Assembly: GCA_029964075.1 (NCBI GenBank)
Contig: CM057142.1
Location: 36,582,392 to 36,646,391 of the forward strand
Direction of reading: 5' to 3'
Source of the DNA: Patiria pectinifera
Lineage: Eukaryota; Echinodermata; Asteroidea; Valvatida; Asterinidae
DNA: 64,000 bases
Below, piece after piece: positions 46,431-59,300 of this stretch. A model generated the notes under the pieces. It had not been told where the DNA came from and searched no databases. It saw only the letters and a list, made by a program, of their open reading frames with translations. The position numbers were made by a program, and so were the translations under genes. The stretch's first letter is position 1; each line of letters opens with the position of its first letter.

Positions 46431-46944
46431 AGGGAATATACATCATTTGCTTTTGCTGTAATTTTCAGAAATGGATGGAATTAGGGGGTTGGAAATATAT
46501 AGCAAATATAGTTACACTGACTTTTTGAGGTTTTGGGTTCAAAAATGCTATAAAAACCAAGAAAAACAATCATTTTCCTGTAGTCTGGTTCCCTGACTCC
46601 ATTTAAGAAGAAACAGAGCAGTTTACATATATTGGGGAATTGTTAGGTCAGGGAACCAGTCTAGCTGGCTTGTACCCGTTCATAGGTGTGTAATCGATTG
46701 CAAACAAGTGGGATTGTCAACTGGGGCCAGTATTTGAAAAAAAAGCCAGTTTTTTCCAACGCTGATCGTCCGATCAGCGTTGGAAATTGATACAAAAATA
46801 CCACTTTTCTTGAAAATGACAGTATACCAGGTGCCATGATTTTACAGGATGCTTTACACTGTCATTCACTAACAGTCCAGCAAGGTATTTCAAAATGATT
46901 TGGTAGTTTTATTTTTTGATGTTGGCAAATGTTGTATTTTCCCT
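46431..46944 (+). mobile_element. TTAA-flanked MITE, copy 1 (514 bp)
   Basis: TTAA at 46427-46430 and 46945-46948 bounds an element starting AGGGAATATACATCATTTG and ending with the inverse-like CAAATGTTGTATTTTCCCT. A second copy is at 50025-50521 and a degraded inverted one near 58245-58712. A TTAA target and AGGG...CCCT ends fit Kolobok-type (less likely piggyBac-type) non-autonomous elements. The internal TAGTCTGGTTCCCTGA and TCAGGGAACCAGTCTA can pair. Confidence 0.75.
46753..46786. repeat. Perfect 16-bp-arm palindrome inside MITE copy 1
   Basis: TTTCCAACGCTGATCG, TC, CGATCAGCGTTGGAAA. The homologous place in copy 2 has only the right-hand part (CAGCATTGGAAA), so the palindrome arose in this copy. 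Confidence 0.85.
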
Positions 46945-47276
46945 TTAACCGTATCTTCGCTACCTGATACACAGATCCATTGAAGATACCAAGTACTCTT
47001 TTCAACTACCGGTACTGGAAGTTTTCTTTTCCCGTACCATCAATGTTCAAGCTGATGCAATATTGTGGATATGACTATTGTAGATATGACTTCTGGTCTT
47101 CGCCTTGCATCAGTCTTCAGCCACTCACCCACTAAACACAAAGTACTTTTTTTCAAGTACCGGATAAAGTACACTCCGCCATAGTTTATACCAATAATCT
47201 TCCCATCCATACAGCATCCACAGATGAGTAATGCAGTCAACCAGACAAGCAATCCTCCGGCTTGGTATTTGCAGGC

Positions 47277-47341
47277 TCACAGGTCCCTCGCCCGCAGAGA
47301 CAAAAATGCGTCATCGGCTGGAGACAATTTGGCATGATGCA
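47277..47341 (-). CDS. Coiled-coil gene, terminal exon
   Basis: A strong acceptor (TTTATTTTCCTTTACAG) begins 65 nt reading HHAKLSPADDAFLSLRARDL then TGA. Joined directly to the 48233-48471 exon the phase fits (AGA G + TG CAT). The alternative frame, CIMPNCLQPMTHF..., is less natural. Confidence 0.5.
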
Positions 47342-50300
47342 CTGTAAAGGAAAATAAACAAATCTTCCAGGGTCAAAAATATTAACTAACACTGGGCCAG
47401 AGATATATCATACGGACAATTTATCTTCATAACAAATGTCAAGGAAGACACCAGGGTTGATTGGTTCTCGCTGCTGTCGGGAGGCTTCATCTTGAAGATG
47501 AAGGAATGACGCCGGATGTGCAATGCTGATGAGTTGACAATGACACGGGTGGTGACAACTATGGGGGCAACTATGGCCACACCATTGGTAATAACAAATG
47601 AAGGAATGACACAGGATGTGCAATACTGATGAGTTGAAAATGATATGGACAGTGGCATCTATGGTGACAACTATGGCCACACTATTGGCAACAACAAACA
47701 AAGGAATGACACAGGATGCGAAATAATCGTGAGTTGACAATGACATGCATTGTGACAAGTATGGCGACAACTGAACCTAAAATCTGTCACAATCCAACAT
47801 CTAAACGACTGAATTTTTGTTGGGTTTCAAGAACTTCACAGCTATTACTTAGTACATGATGTCCAAGTTGTGTTGATGTGAAGCATTTGCCACTGGTTTT
47901 AAGGGAATTGTTGGATATTGGGGCAATCAGGCAGCTTTGTAGTGAAAATGCCCATGGAAGGTACAGAGTAAATTTATGAGGAAACTTCTCCATAGATCTT
48001 ATGCATAACAGTTATCTCGGAGGATGTTCTTTATTTAATTTAGGTACAAAGAATGCACAAAAAGTTTACTCATACCTTTCCAAGCGATACAAAATCATTG
48101 CCCTCTAACTCCGCCTTAACGCATAAGGTCCATATATCAACACCACTTAGCACTCACCGATCCCTTCAAAACTGACAGAGCCAGCTTAAGTATAATTCTA
48201 AGTGGCTTAAATTTATTGAAAAGTATACCTACCTCTTTTTCTGGGTGGAGATAAGCTCTTAGGCGTCCGATTTGTGTATTCTCTAGTTGGCTTTCTATCC
48301 TTTATGTCCATCTCTGGACTTCTCTTCCTCGAGGACAGACTAGAAATTGGCGGAGATATTCGATTGGCTTTGTAACTGTGTACAAGTGGACTTTTCCCTG
48401 GCGACTGGAATGCAGCAGACTGCTTGGCTTCCTCCAACTGTTGCTGTAACAGGGTGACGGTTCCTTTGTACCTGTCGATTTATAAGTCCTGTTAAGTTTA
48501 CATTGCAATATGAGGATCCAGGATTTAGGGAAAGGGTCCAAATTTTTGTGTTTTGCTTTATGGACTTTGTTTGTCAGTAATTGTAGGCTCAGTCTACATT
48601 ATACATTAGACACATGGACAAGGGCGGATCCAGGACACATTTTTCTTGGGGGGGGGCCCAAAATATTTTGTTCCCCCAAAAGTTGATTCAGACATTTACA
48701 GCGTGGGGTCCGGAAACTTTGTGGATTCCAGATGCTCTGTGATGCGATCTGAGCCAATTTCTGACCACTTTAACACACTTTTTTAAGCAAAAGTATGGCG
48801 GTGTACGCATTGGCTGCCTTTTTTTTTGCGACGTCACTGTTTGGGGGGTGGGGGCCATGGCCCCCATTTGCACCCCTGGATCCGCCGTTTCGCATGTATA
48901 TGCAGAATTCTTTTCATGTTTTCTTTTTGACAAATACTTTTGTACTCCCTCAAAAAATGTGACAAATGAAGGGAGGGGGTTGACTCCTTAAAGCCCCCCC
49001 CCCCTCCTTCACTCTGCACACTTCACTTGTGATATGAACACAGAAAATTCCCGCAGAGTAATTATTTTGTTTTTTAAGAATGCATTTTTCATAAAAAAAA
49101 ATAATGTCATGAAATCTCCAGAAGGATATATTTTGGTAACTCGTGTTACGGTAACTCACGTAACAGATGGTCCGCCCATCTTTGGTACACGTTTAAACAT
49201 TTAAGAAACTAATGATCAAACAAAACTCTCTTTTGGCAAATTGACATGAACCGTTTTCTCTTCCTCAAAAACAAAAAAATCACAATAACACTTGTATTTT
49301 GCATGTAAAAACAAGGTGCCAAAATGACCACCTAACAAATCCATAAATTTAGGCAAAATATAATTATTTTGGACAAATAATACACCTTGCCATGTTCCAT
49401 CTCAGTGACACATCATTCAAATGAAAGGTCTTGTTGTCCCCTTTACTTTGATACCACATTTGAGGTCATGGCGCTGGTAATTTTGAAGATTTGATAAATT
49501 TTCCATTTTTCAGGCATGTCCATGCTCTCATGGAATTGCCCATATTACTTATAGACAGCTGTCATCTGACTTCTGTCTGGCACATGTATGCGCTGAGTGG
49601 TATTTTCTGCTTTGTACAATGTTGCAGCTCAATAAACTTGACTGACAATTCAAAATTCCCTAACTTCAATCAGTTTGAGTGGATAACCTTCTGAAAAATT
49701 CAAAATCACACACACACAAAAAGATTCAGTTATCAGACAATATCATGGCCCTACAAAAGACATGGACTTCTAATTCCGATTCTGAAACTGGCTGTGTGAA
49801 TGGCACAAATCAGACACTGAGCTCACCTATTGTATCTGTCGTTAATTCGGTCACGTTCCTCCTGCAGATCCTGACAAGAAAATGACAAATAATGTAGGAA
49901 GTGATTTGCCACAGTTGGAGGCCAATCAAATTGGGTTGGACGCATGTGGGTGTTAAAATAGAACAGGTATTACATGTAGATAGCTGCACTCATTATTTTT
50001 GAATAAGTTGTTAAACTACATTAAAGGGAATATACACGTGTGCTTTTGCTGTGCTTGTGCTGTAATTTTCAGAAATGGATGGATTTAGGGGTTACTATTT
50101 TATAGCAAATATTGTTACACTGACTTGTTTGGAGTTTTGTGTTCGCTAGATGCTGAAAAACAATCATGCTTTTGTAGTCTGGTTCTCTGACCCCACTTAA
50201 GATGAAACAGAGCAATTTATAGACGTCGCGAATTGTAAGGTCTGGAAACCAGTCTAGCTGGCTTGTGCCCGTTCATAGGAGTGCAATCAATTGCAAACAA

Positions 50301-53300
50301 AATGTGTACTGACTAAATATGGTAAATTGTGGGCAGCATTTGAAAAAAGCCAGCATTGGAAACTAATACAAAAATACCACTTTTCTTGAAAATGTCAGCA
50401 CACCAGGTGCCATGATATTACAGGATGCTTTAGACTGTCATTCACTAACAGTCCAGTAAGGTATTTCATAATAATTTGGTAGTGTTGTTTTTTTAATCTT
50501 TGCAAATGTTGTATATTCCCCTTAACACACACAAAAGTGGAAGAGCCTATCAGTTTTCTGAATCAAATGGTTTGTATTTTCCAAGAAGTAGACTTATCAT
50601 TTGTAGCTTTCCTGGGGTTTTGATGTAAACAGTTTTTTTTTTCATTGAAAATAGTGAATTCAAAAGCAGCAGGATATTTTAACTCAAGATGGTTACACTT
50701 TATAATGTCGACCATTCACTCAATAAAAATTCAAGCTGAGTAATCCAGTGGCCGCACTTCATGACAGGTGATAACAACAGCTTACAGCAATGTGACCGTA
50801 CATTTTCAATTGGGGAAAGTAATGCAATTCACTGCCTGTACTGTGCAATGCCCGGGCTAAATTTCCGCTCCGACACTGCGCGCTCCCGCGCAACACACAC
50901 AAGGAGCTTTAAAAAGGTCAGACCATACTAAGTGAGACAGGGATTGCTCTGAAATTTCAGCTGGGCGTCTCTTTACTCCTGCTTCGACTCTTGATACCTG
51001 GGCTGGATGAGGGCTGGATTCTTATAAGGACTGTTGACTACACCGCATGTAGCAATAAGCAAGGACTGTCAAGAACTCAGCCGCGGCGTGGGTTGGGACT
51101 GGGTGCATTTTACACTCTTCAATCATATACAAGTACCTTGAGTTTTTTATAGTCCTGCGCGGGCGAGTCTCTCGGTGGGGTGGCCGGCTCAGGAATGAGT
51201 TCAAGGCTCCGACGTAGGCTTCTGACATTCTGAAATGAATGTTAAGCATTTCTCTGATTATTCATGGTGTTGTTTTTCTTTAGCTGATTGATTGAATCAA
51301 TTGGAATCAATAAAAACCCTTGTTGGGTGAAGGCTGTTTCAAATTTGAAATGTTATTCAGACATAATCCATTTGGGAATACTCCTATTTAAGTTTAATAA
51401 TGACATCAAATTAACGTTCAAGTGGAATTTATATCCCCTTTCCATAACATAATCTTTGTTTACAAGGGACTGCTACCTCATTTATTATTTTCTTTTTGTT
51501 TTAAAACCTGGTCAATATTGCATTTTCATTTTGTTTCAGAACAGTTATTCTTTTTACGAGTCTTCAGTCATGTCATGTAGGCTCCCATGTGCTGAATGGA
51601 ATTAATTCCACTATCGGTAAGAAATCAGAATTGAAAAGAATCTTGCTGCGATTGGATTTTGAAGAAGCAAGCTGGCAGAATCATAGCAAATCAACTGACT
51701 CCCATGGTGAATTGAGCATGGAGAACTGAGGTAAATTCAAGGTTGTACTACTAAATCCTCTTATTCAGTTCAATAGCATAGAGTGTGCCCTCAACAACTA
51801 GTTTTGGTTATCTCCGGCAAATTTTTCAATTTGCGGCAATGGCAATTTGCTGCGGTGGATGACGGACAAATACCCAAACTACAACTGATGACGTATGTAG
51901 AACGTGACGTGATCAGCCCATACAACTTGCCCATGAAATCATGAGTTTGACTTTAGTAATACAGGATTTCTGTCATTTGAAGTCAGACAATGTCATAGCT
52001 GAAGCGACCATTGGTACATTACAGTGAAGGGACAGTGCCCATATTATACAGCCATAGTCGGAAGGAAAGGCTCAACCTCTTTTCTATCTCTCGCTCTCAG
52101 GCTAAAAGTAGCAGTTAAGAGCATTGCTTCAGCAACGAGGTATTAATTCTGCTATAGGAATATTCCTTGTAGACTTCTGCAAAGACCTTGAGAAAATACT
52201 CAAGAGTGCATAGCAGAGCGCTGTTATCTTGCTGAAAGCTAACTTAAGACCCAAATATAGTTTACAATTACCTTTATATGTTATCTTGCTGAAAGCTAAC
52301 TTAAGATCCAAATATAGTTTACAATTACCTTTATACAATATAATAATACTTAAGAATTCTAAAGTTATTCAGACTATTGTTCCTGCACTCAGAACTACTT
52401 TTCATAACAAGTTGACGATTTAGTGGCGCACACATGTACAGCATGTATTGCAGTGTGGCGATATTGGAGGGGCAAATACAGCCCCTCAAACACTTTCCAC
52501 TCACCCCAACCCTCCCTTCCCCCACACACAAAAATAATAAAAAATTAAACTATTTTTGAAAATTAAAGACTTTAAAAATCTGATTCCCCCAAAAATTGAG
52601 GGGTTTGTTTTGCATTTTTTGTTTAAATAAAACTCTTTCTTAATCATTCCCAACCTTTTAAAAAGCTTTTCCCTAATTTGCATAGAAAAACATTCAACCC
52701 CCCCCCCCCCCAGTATTCAAGTAATCATTTCAAGTTTTTTTTCTTCAGCCCAAACCCTGATTATCAAAGCAGAACCTTACCATTTTCTCAGTTAATAAAA
52801 CCCATACATGTAGCATAACAAGCTTGATTTCAGCTACACCATGGAAATATGAATTTGTGATACTTGGAAAGGCTGTACTGTATCAAGTCTTAAGAAAGCA
52901 TTAGGACGCTATCACGAGACTGCAACTGGTGAGTATAAACTAAGAGAGTTTACAAGCTTTTCAAATTGGCATCAATACCATCTTTATAAAGATATCAGTC
53001 TAGATCTCGGAATCAATATCTAAAGATATCTTTCTTTATACAGACAAAGATTTTTTCCAGTAGCAAGCTGGATCACTGCTTCAGCCTATGAGGCTGTGAT
53101 ACTTGCCAGAGCTAATTGACATTTTGCTCTGAAGTCATACGATAAAATAACACTCGATTACAAGACTGCAACTATACTGTCACAAGGTTCAATGTTAACA
53201 ACCCAGATTAAACTTGACCACTATAGCTTATGAAAAGAAATGAATATGAAGTCATGTAGTTCAGCAAGGCTGTATGCTGAGCTCTTCTTTGTGTTTGTTC

Positions 53301-56300
53301 TACAGTCATATATAAAGAATACCAGACTGCAACTGTTTAAGTCATAATATTGACATCAATACCAGTGAAGACATCTTTCTAGTAACAAGCTGGATTACCG
53401 CTACACAGCGTATGAAAAGAAATGAAATGAAGCTGTGAATAGTTTGGCGGGGCTGTCTGGTCATAAAGACCTGCTGGCCTGGATCTAGGGCAGTAACAGC
53501 TGCTGCACGAAGAGTCACGTCTTGTCTTTGGCAGGCCACTCCAGTGGTGAACCCAGAATTTCCCCACCCTGGGGGATCAGGCCATTTAATATAAAAGGCT
53601 CTGCATCATTCCAATTTATACTTTTAATACTGTTCTCACTTTTACTGTGTTTTTTTTTTACAGGAAGTATATATTGTTACTAGCTTACTGTTTTGAGTCA
53701 ATAATAAACTCTTCATATTTTTTCTCCATTGGAAAAGACAAACTTATTTTCTGTTTTAACTTTTTATATGTAGGCATTCATAAGTACAACTGATCTGTTT
53801 TGCATTTTAATTTTTTTTAAATATTTTTTTTAACAACAAATGTTTTAATAATTACGATTTGCATTATGAAGTGCAATGTGATTGAAAGGATATTCATAGA
53901 AGCCTGGTATAAAATGGAAAAAAAAATAGAGTGAGGGACTTTCTTCCGTTCATTGATCTAGGTAATTCTTTTCTAGTTGGTTTTAGACAAAATGAATCAT
54001 CTTAGTTGATTTTTAATTAAAATGATTAGAGCAAAGTGATTGACAGGAGTTTCAGGTAAGGCTTGCATGAAATGAAAACCTAAAGCAGAGTGAGTCATTT
54101 TAATACCGTCATTTAAAGGTTTTATCTGTCAGGCTTTGACTTTGAAGATTTGTTCCCGGAGCTATTTTCTTTGCCATTTTCCTGCCAATATAAAAGTTAT
54201 TCACTTTTGAATGAGACATCGGATAAACAAAAAACAGCGACGTTTAGTTATTGAATTATATTTTCACAAACTTCGAATTATTGGCTGCCAGACAATAATT
54301 TGGATTTCGGGGTTCATTTGTGCACAAAATGAAATCCCTCAGAGGATTTCAGACTCCCAAATTGGAATAAAGTAATTTTTGTTAAAACAAAGCATACAAA
54401 TTGAAAAATCGTTTAGAGAAAAATAAAATCAATTTTTTTTAAAGAGCACTGGGTATGCATCTTTAAAGGTATAAATTCTATTTTTTAAAATCTAATCTGA
54501 AATGCGTCTGCCACTGAAGTGCACCTTTCATACTACGTTCGTTCGTATGTTGAAAGGACAGACACTAATTGACGCTGGTGACGTCATCAATGATCATGCA
54601 TAGTCCCTGTCACTTAATGGCTCTGTGGAACTTAACAGTTTTCAAATTGCCAATCCATTGCATGACTTCATGGCCTTTTGTCCAACGGTCCAACATCTGC
54701 AGAATTTTTTCCTTGAATAAGTTTGTATATTTCCAAAAACAGATGATAAATGGCAATATAATTGATATCTCAAACCATTTTTTAGGAGCATGAGATACAT
54801 ATCTCTGGGTCTATGGAATGCTTTATCACTCTACTTGTAGTCTGACAACATGCACATGTAATCATTTACCGTATGTGTAACTAGAAAACATGAATCCATC
54901 TGTGGCAGTGATCAATTTATTTCTTGAACATACACGCCACAATAATTAATAACCCAATCACCAGAAACGGATCGTGTGTGTTCAGCAGATTTGGCGTCAG
55001 ACATAAAAGTATGAAACGTCAGAGACTGCAGATTAAGACATGGAGTGCAAGAGTTGGCCTATTTTTTTGGCGGCTGAGAGTGCAAGAGGCCATATGTGTG
55101 TCAAAATTACCTAGATACAAAGTCCAACATGAACATGTAAATTAGTAATAACCTGTCAAAGCAACGTGACAGAATTCCTTCAGTTCAGAGCCGGTGGGTG
55201 AAAGTGCACGAACGGCAAGGCACGAAAATGAAAAAATTGCTTCAACGTGAAGGGGTGTTTGAGAGATTGTGGAATTCTGCATTTAAAGCATTTTAGAAGT
55301 GGATGAATGCATATTGGGGGACTCTTCATGTGCGGAATCTCTGCCGGATTTCTGCTTACTTGAAATATGCTTTTTTTGGAATTTGCCTGTAAGCCTGAAA
55401 AAAAAAGAAAAAAAATCAAGAAAATCTCCCAAACAGCATTTTGTTATGTTTCAACAGCAACAAATTCTGGTTATGCAAAACATTCAATCTTTTGATCGGT
55501 ATTTTTCAGGTGTCAGTAAACCTCTGAAGTTGAATATGTACAATGTACATTGTGGTTGAGTTTTAGGTTCAACAAAAGTATGCAGGAATAAACAATTTCT
55601 ATATATTTGATGTCATGAATCCAGAGTAATAAACAGAAAAATTATGTGTCTTGTAATTCTTTTAAACAATCACCTTTCTAGTACGGCAGATACCGGTAGG
55701 AGATGGGATTGTGCCTTTGTTGATACAAGCATGGAATTTGGCAAACAGTCAGAGTATGTCATGAGAAAGATATTTGGCTATAGGGTATAAAAGGAAAAAA
55801 ACTTTTTTTAACAACAGTGTATTCTCAAAGTTAAGTTTCGAGTTGCTGCAAAAAACCCCATAAAAGTAGCTTGTATATATGCCAAGCAATAATGCCATAC
55901 ATATGACAAGATAAACAAGACATTTTGTCTTTCATGCCTTCATAAAGCACCTGCTTGCACCTTTTAATATCAAACTTACATCCCCTACAAAAAAAAAAAA
56001 CCGCCGCTGTTTTCCCCGATGCGATCCCTGGCAGTTTCCCCGCGCGTGGTGTTACATGGTACATGTGCAGCATAGGAAAATGCAGCGGCCAACATCGATG
56101 TAGAAGACCTCTGCAATCTCATGCAAAGAACTTGATTTGCACGTGGCGGTGTTGAAAAAAACCACGAACCCCCCACAACATTTAATTAATTTTGAAACCT
56201 TGGTTCATTTCATTTATGTTACGGACTCTTTTTTTTCTAAAGAATTTCTTGTTTACTTTTAGGGGTAAATTTATTATGGCTGTTAGATGTTCGCCTCAAT

Positions 56301-59300
56301 GACTCCGTAATTATATATGTACAAAATAATCTAGTTCTCCTGTCCGTCAGCTTTGCTCGCTGTTAGTCTTAATTATTACACCCAATATTTGCACAAAAAA
56401 ACATACATAAACACTTCAAAAAGTAGTTCAGCAATTACACTGCCAGAGACTTTGCGGTCAACTCACTCACCACTACCCCCCCTTTCCAGCATAAAAAACC
56501 ACAGCTAGACAAAATGTATCAAAATGTTGCAAGTTGGAATATCCAAACCTTTAGTGGCCTATTTGTTGCACGAGCAGAACCCAGACAAACCACCTGTGCC
56601 CTAATGCCCCTGCAATGTGCAGCCCTGGGCCTGCAATGCGCTGCTTTTTTTTTTTTTTTTTTTTTTTTTAATGTCAATTCTTTCTTTTGGGTCATACTAG
56701 TTAACATGGGTACACAGGCAATAAACACAAAAACTGCTTTTTTTGCATCACTCAAGCTGGGGCGTGTGCCCACGCGCCCCATTTGCATAAACTTAAATAA
56801 TATAAATATTTACAAAGACCCAGACCATATTTCATTGAATAAAGACATTAAATATCATAGGTTTTTTTTTTTTTGTTTTTTTGAGTTTTAGTTTATTTTA
56901 AATGAATTAAAAAAAAAAATTTCAATTCTTGTGACAAAAAAAAGTGAGATTTATTATAAAAAAAGATTTTTTATCCTCAATACTGTGATTAGGTTCCTGT
57001 TTGAGTTAAGGGGTCGAGAGAGTCAAGCTGACGCCACCGCCCGTGTTTGGGTTCACGGGGCTTAATACCCCCCCATGCACAAAAGGAATCTTCACTCTGG
57101 CTTCTCTGGTTATTGTTAATCTTTAAATTATTGACGACTGAACTGTGAAGAAATCATGCAATCGCAGATTTGTCATTTGAAAAAAACTATAGGTAGAATA
57201 ACAAGCAATGGCTGCCATTTTTCAAAATTTTGAAAATTGCTTGTTATTCTACCTATATTTGTTCGAAGGACAAATCTGCGATGGCCCTATAGCCAAATAT
57301 CCTGCTCATGACATACTCTGACTGTGTGCCAAATGCCATGCTTGCATCATCAAAGGCACAATTCCCCCAAATATTTCCCCTTTCCTACTCCTATATATAC
57401 AGTTTTTCTTCTTGGTAAGAGATACATACCCATGTATGGAAAGTGGAAAATTATGTGCCAAATGGATTTAAATGATCCCCCGCCCTTACAAAAAATGCCT
57501 TAATGCTGTCTACAACCATGGTGAGACTGCTGGTGGTTTAAAAATGGGGGGGGGGGGGAATAAGATGTTTTCTAGACCTAAATGATAATTGATAACTTGC
57601 AATCTCAAAAGAATGTGTCGTCTCACTTTCTGACATCATCTTATATTGCATCTTGTTTGCTTCCTACATGTAGAACTACCAAATATCTCGACATATTGAA
57701 TGCAATTCTTACGAGACTCGGCCATCGTGATTAACTTGATTATTTGGACCACTCATTGGTTCAACATCCTAGCTCTGCTTCTCCCTTGACTGCACCGGTG
57801 CCTCTGTAGACAGTGAAGCGGTTTTTCATTAAAACTGTTGTTATCATAGCTGCTTTGTGCATCTCCATATGACAAACTGCAGTCTTAACTTTACCTTTTA
57901 AAAAAAGGTACTTAAATGTTGCGTAGGCATAAAATTTAATATTGGATTGTTCTCTTCACTGACTTTAGTTGACAGTAAAAACACACACAGTTTGTCCAAT
58001 GTAAAATTAAATTCATAAGTCAGCAATTGCATTTAACTAATCCTACATGTTTATCAGATTCATGCAAACCAGCAAATCGACCACTGAAAAGTCTGCAGTC
58101 GAGTAGTTAAGACATCTACACCAGTAAGGAGCTGGTTGTGGGTTCGAGTCCCAACTGACCAGCCCTGTAAATCGGTGTCATGCAAGCTTTCAAACAGCAC
58201 TAAGAGTAGACTAGCGTCTTTATAATATTAAAAAACAAAACTATCAGAAAACAAAACTAGCAATTATTATGAATTATCTTACTCGACTGTTAGTGAATAT
58301 AGTCTCAAGCATCCTGAAAAATCATCCTGTAAAACCTGATGTGCTGTCATTTTCAAGAACAGTGGAATTTTTGTACCATCGTTGGAAATTTTAATTTTTT
58401 TTCAAATACTGCTTCCAAATTACCAAATTCAGTTTGTCCACATTTTGTTTGCAATCAATTACACATCTGTGAACGGGTGCAAGCTGGCTAGCCTGGTTCC
58501 CAACGTCTATAAATTGCTCTGTTTTATCTGAAGTGGGGTCAGGGAAGCAGACTTTAAAAAACAGCATTTTTTTTTCTTGGATTTTTCCAGCATCTATTCA
58601 CTCAAAACTTTGAACATGTCAGTATTTATAACAATAATTGCTATGAAATACTAACCCCAAATCCATCCATTTCTGAAAACTACAGCAAAAGTAAATGTTT
58701 TATATTCCCAGCAACATCTAGAATTTGCTTGCATGCATGTTTCATTATTTTATCCTTGCTTACCCAAATTCAGCATGGAGGGTATTAGAACAAGTAATCA
58801 GGCTTAGTGCTTGTAGTTAGGTTGATTGTACTTGTTCCTGTAATTAGCAAATTACTCTCGCAAGGATTAACAATGATTTATTCTCGATTTATAAGTCTCC
58901 CATCAATGAATAATGACTCAGTCAGTGGGCATGGTAGACAACGTGGAATCAGTTGGTACTCAGACATTCATTCATCACTGGTAATCTGCAATTAATGGTC
59001 TACAGGGAGGGAGTTTGCACTTTCAGTACATTTTGCCACTAGCTGGGAGGGACTGAGTGTCACATTTATTCACATTAATAAATAAGCCCCAATAAATAAG
59101 TACCCTGCCTAAAGAAAACAAATCAAAAGTATATATGTACCCATTGACATTTAATATTCATAAAAACCATGGGCACTTCAGACATTGATTAAGAATCAAA
59201 CACAAGATGTAAATGAACACTAGTTAAGAAATATTTTTTGCAAGTGCATTACCAGTCAAATTACAACATTTTTTAAAGCTGTTTTGGGATTTATTCAAGT

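Noticed and set aside
47408..47770. 120-codon minus-strand frame
   Set aside because: Spans the 100-bp tandem repeat and translates its units; not a protein.
48158..48171. 14-nt microexon of the coiled-coil gene (minus strand, TTTTGAAGGGATCG between AG and GTGAGT)
   Set aside because: Splice borders look fair, but including it breaks phase with the better-supported terminal exon at 47277-47341.
56519..56891. Frames across the poly-T tract
   Set aside because: Poly-Lys or poly-Phe translation of a homopolymer.
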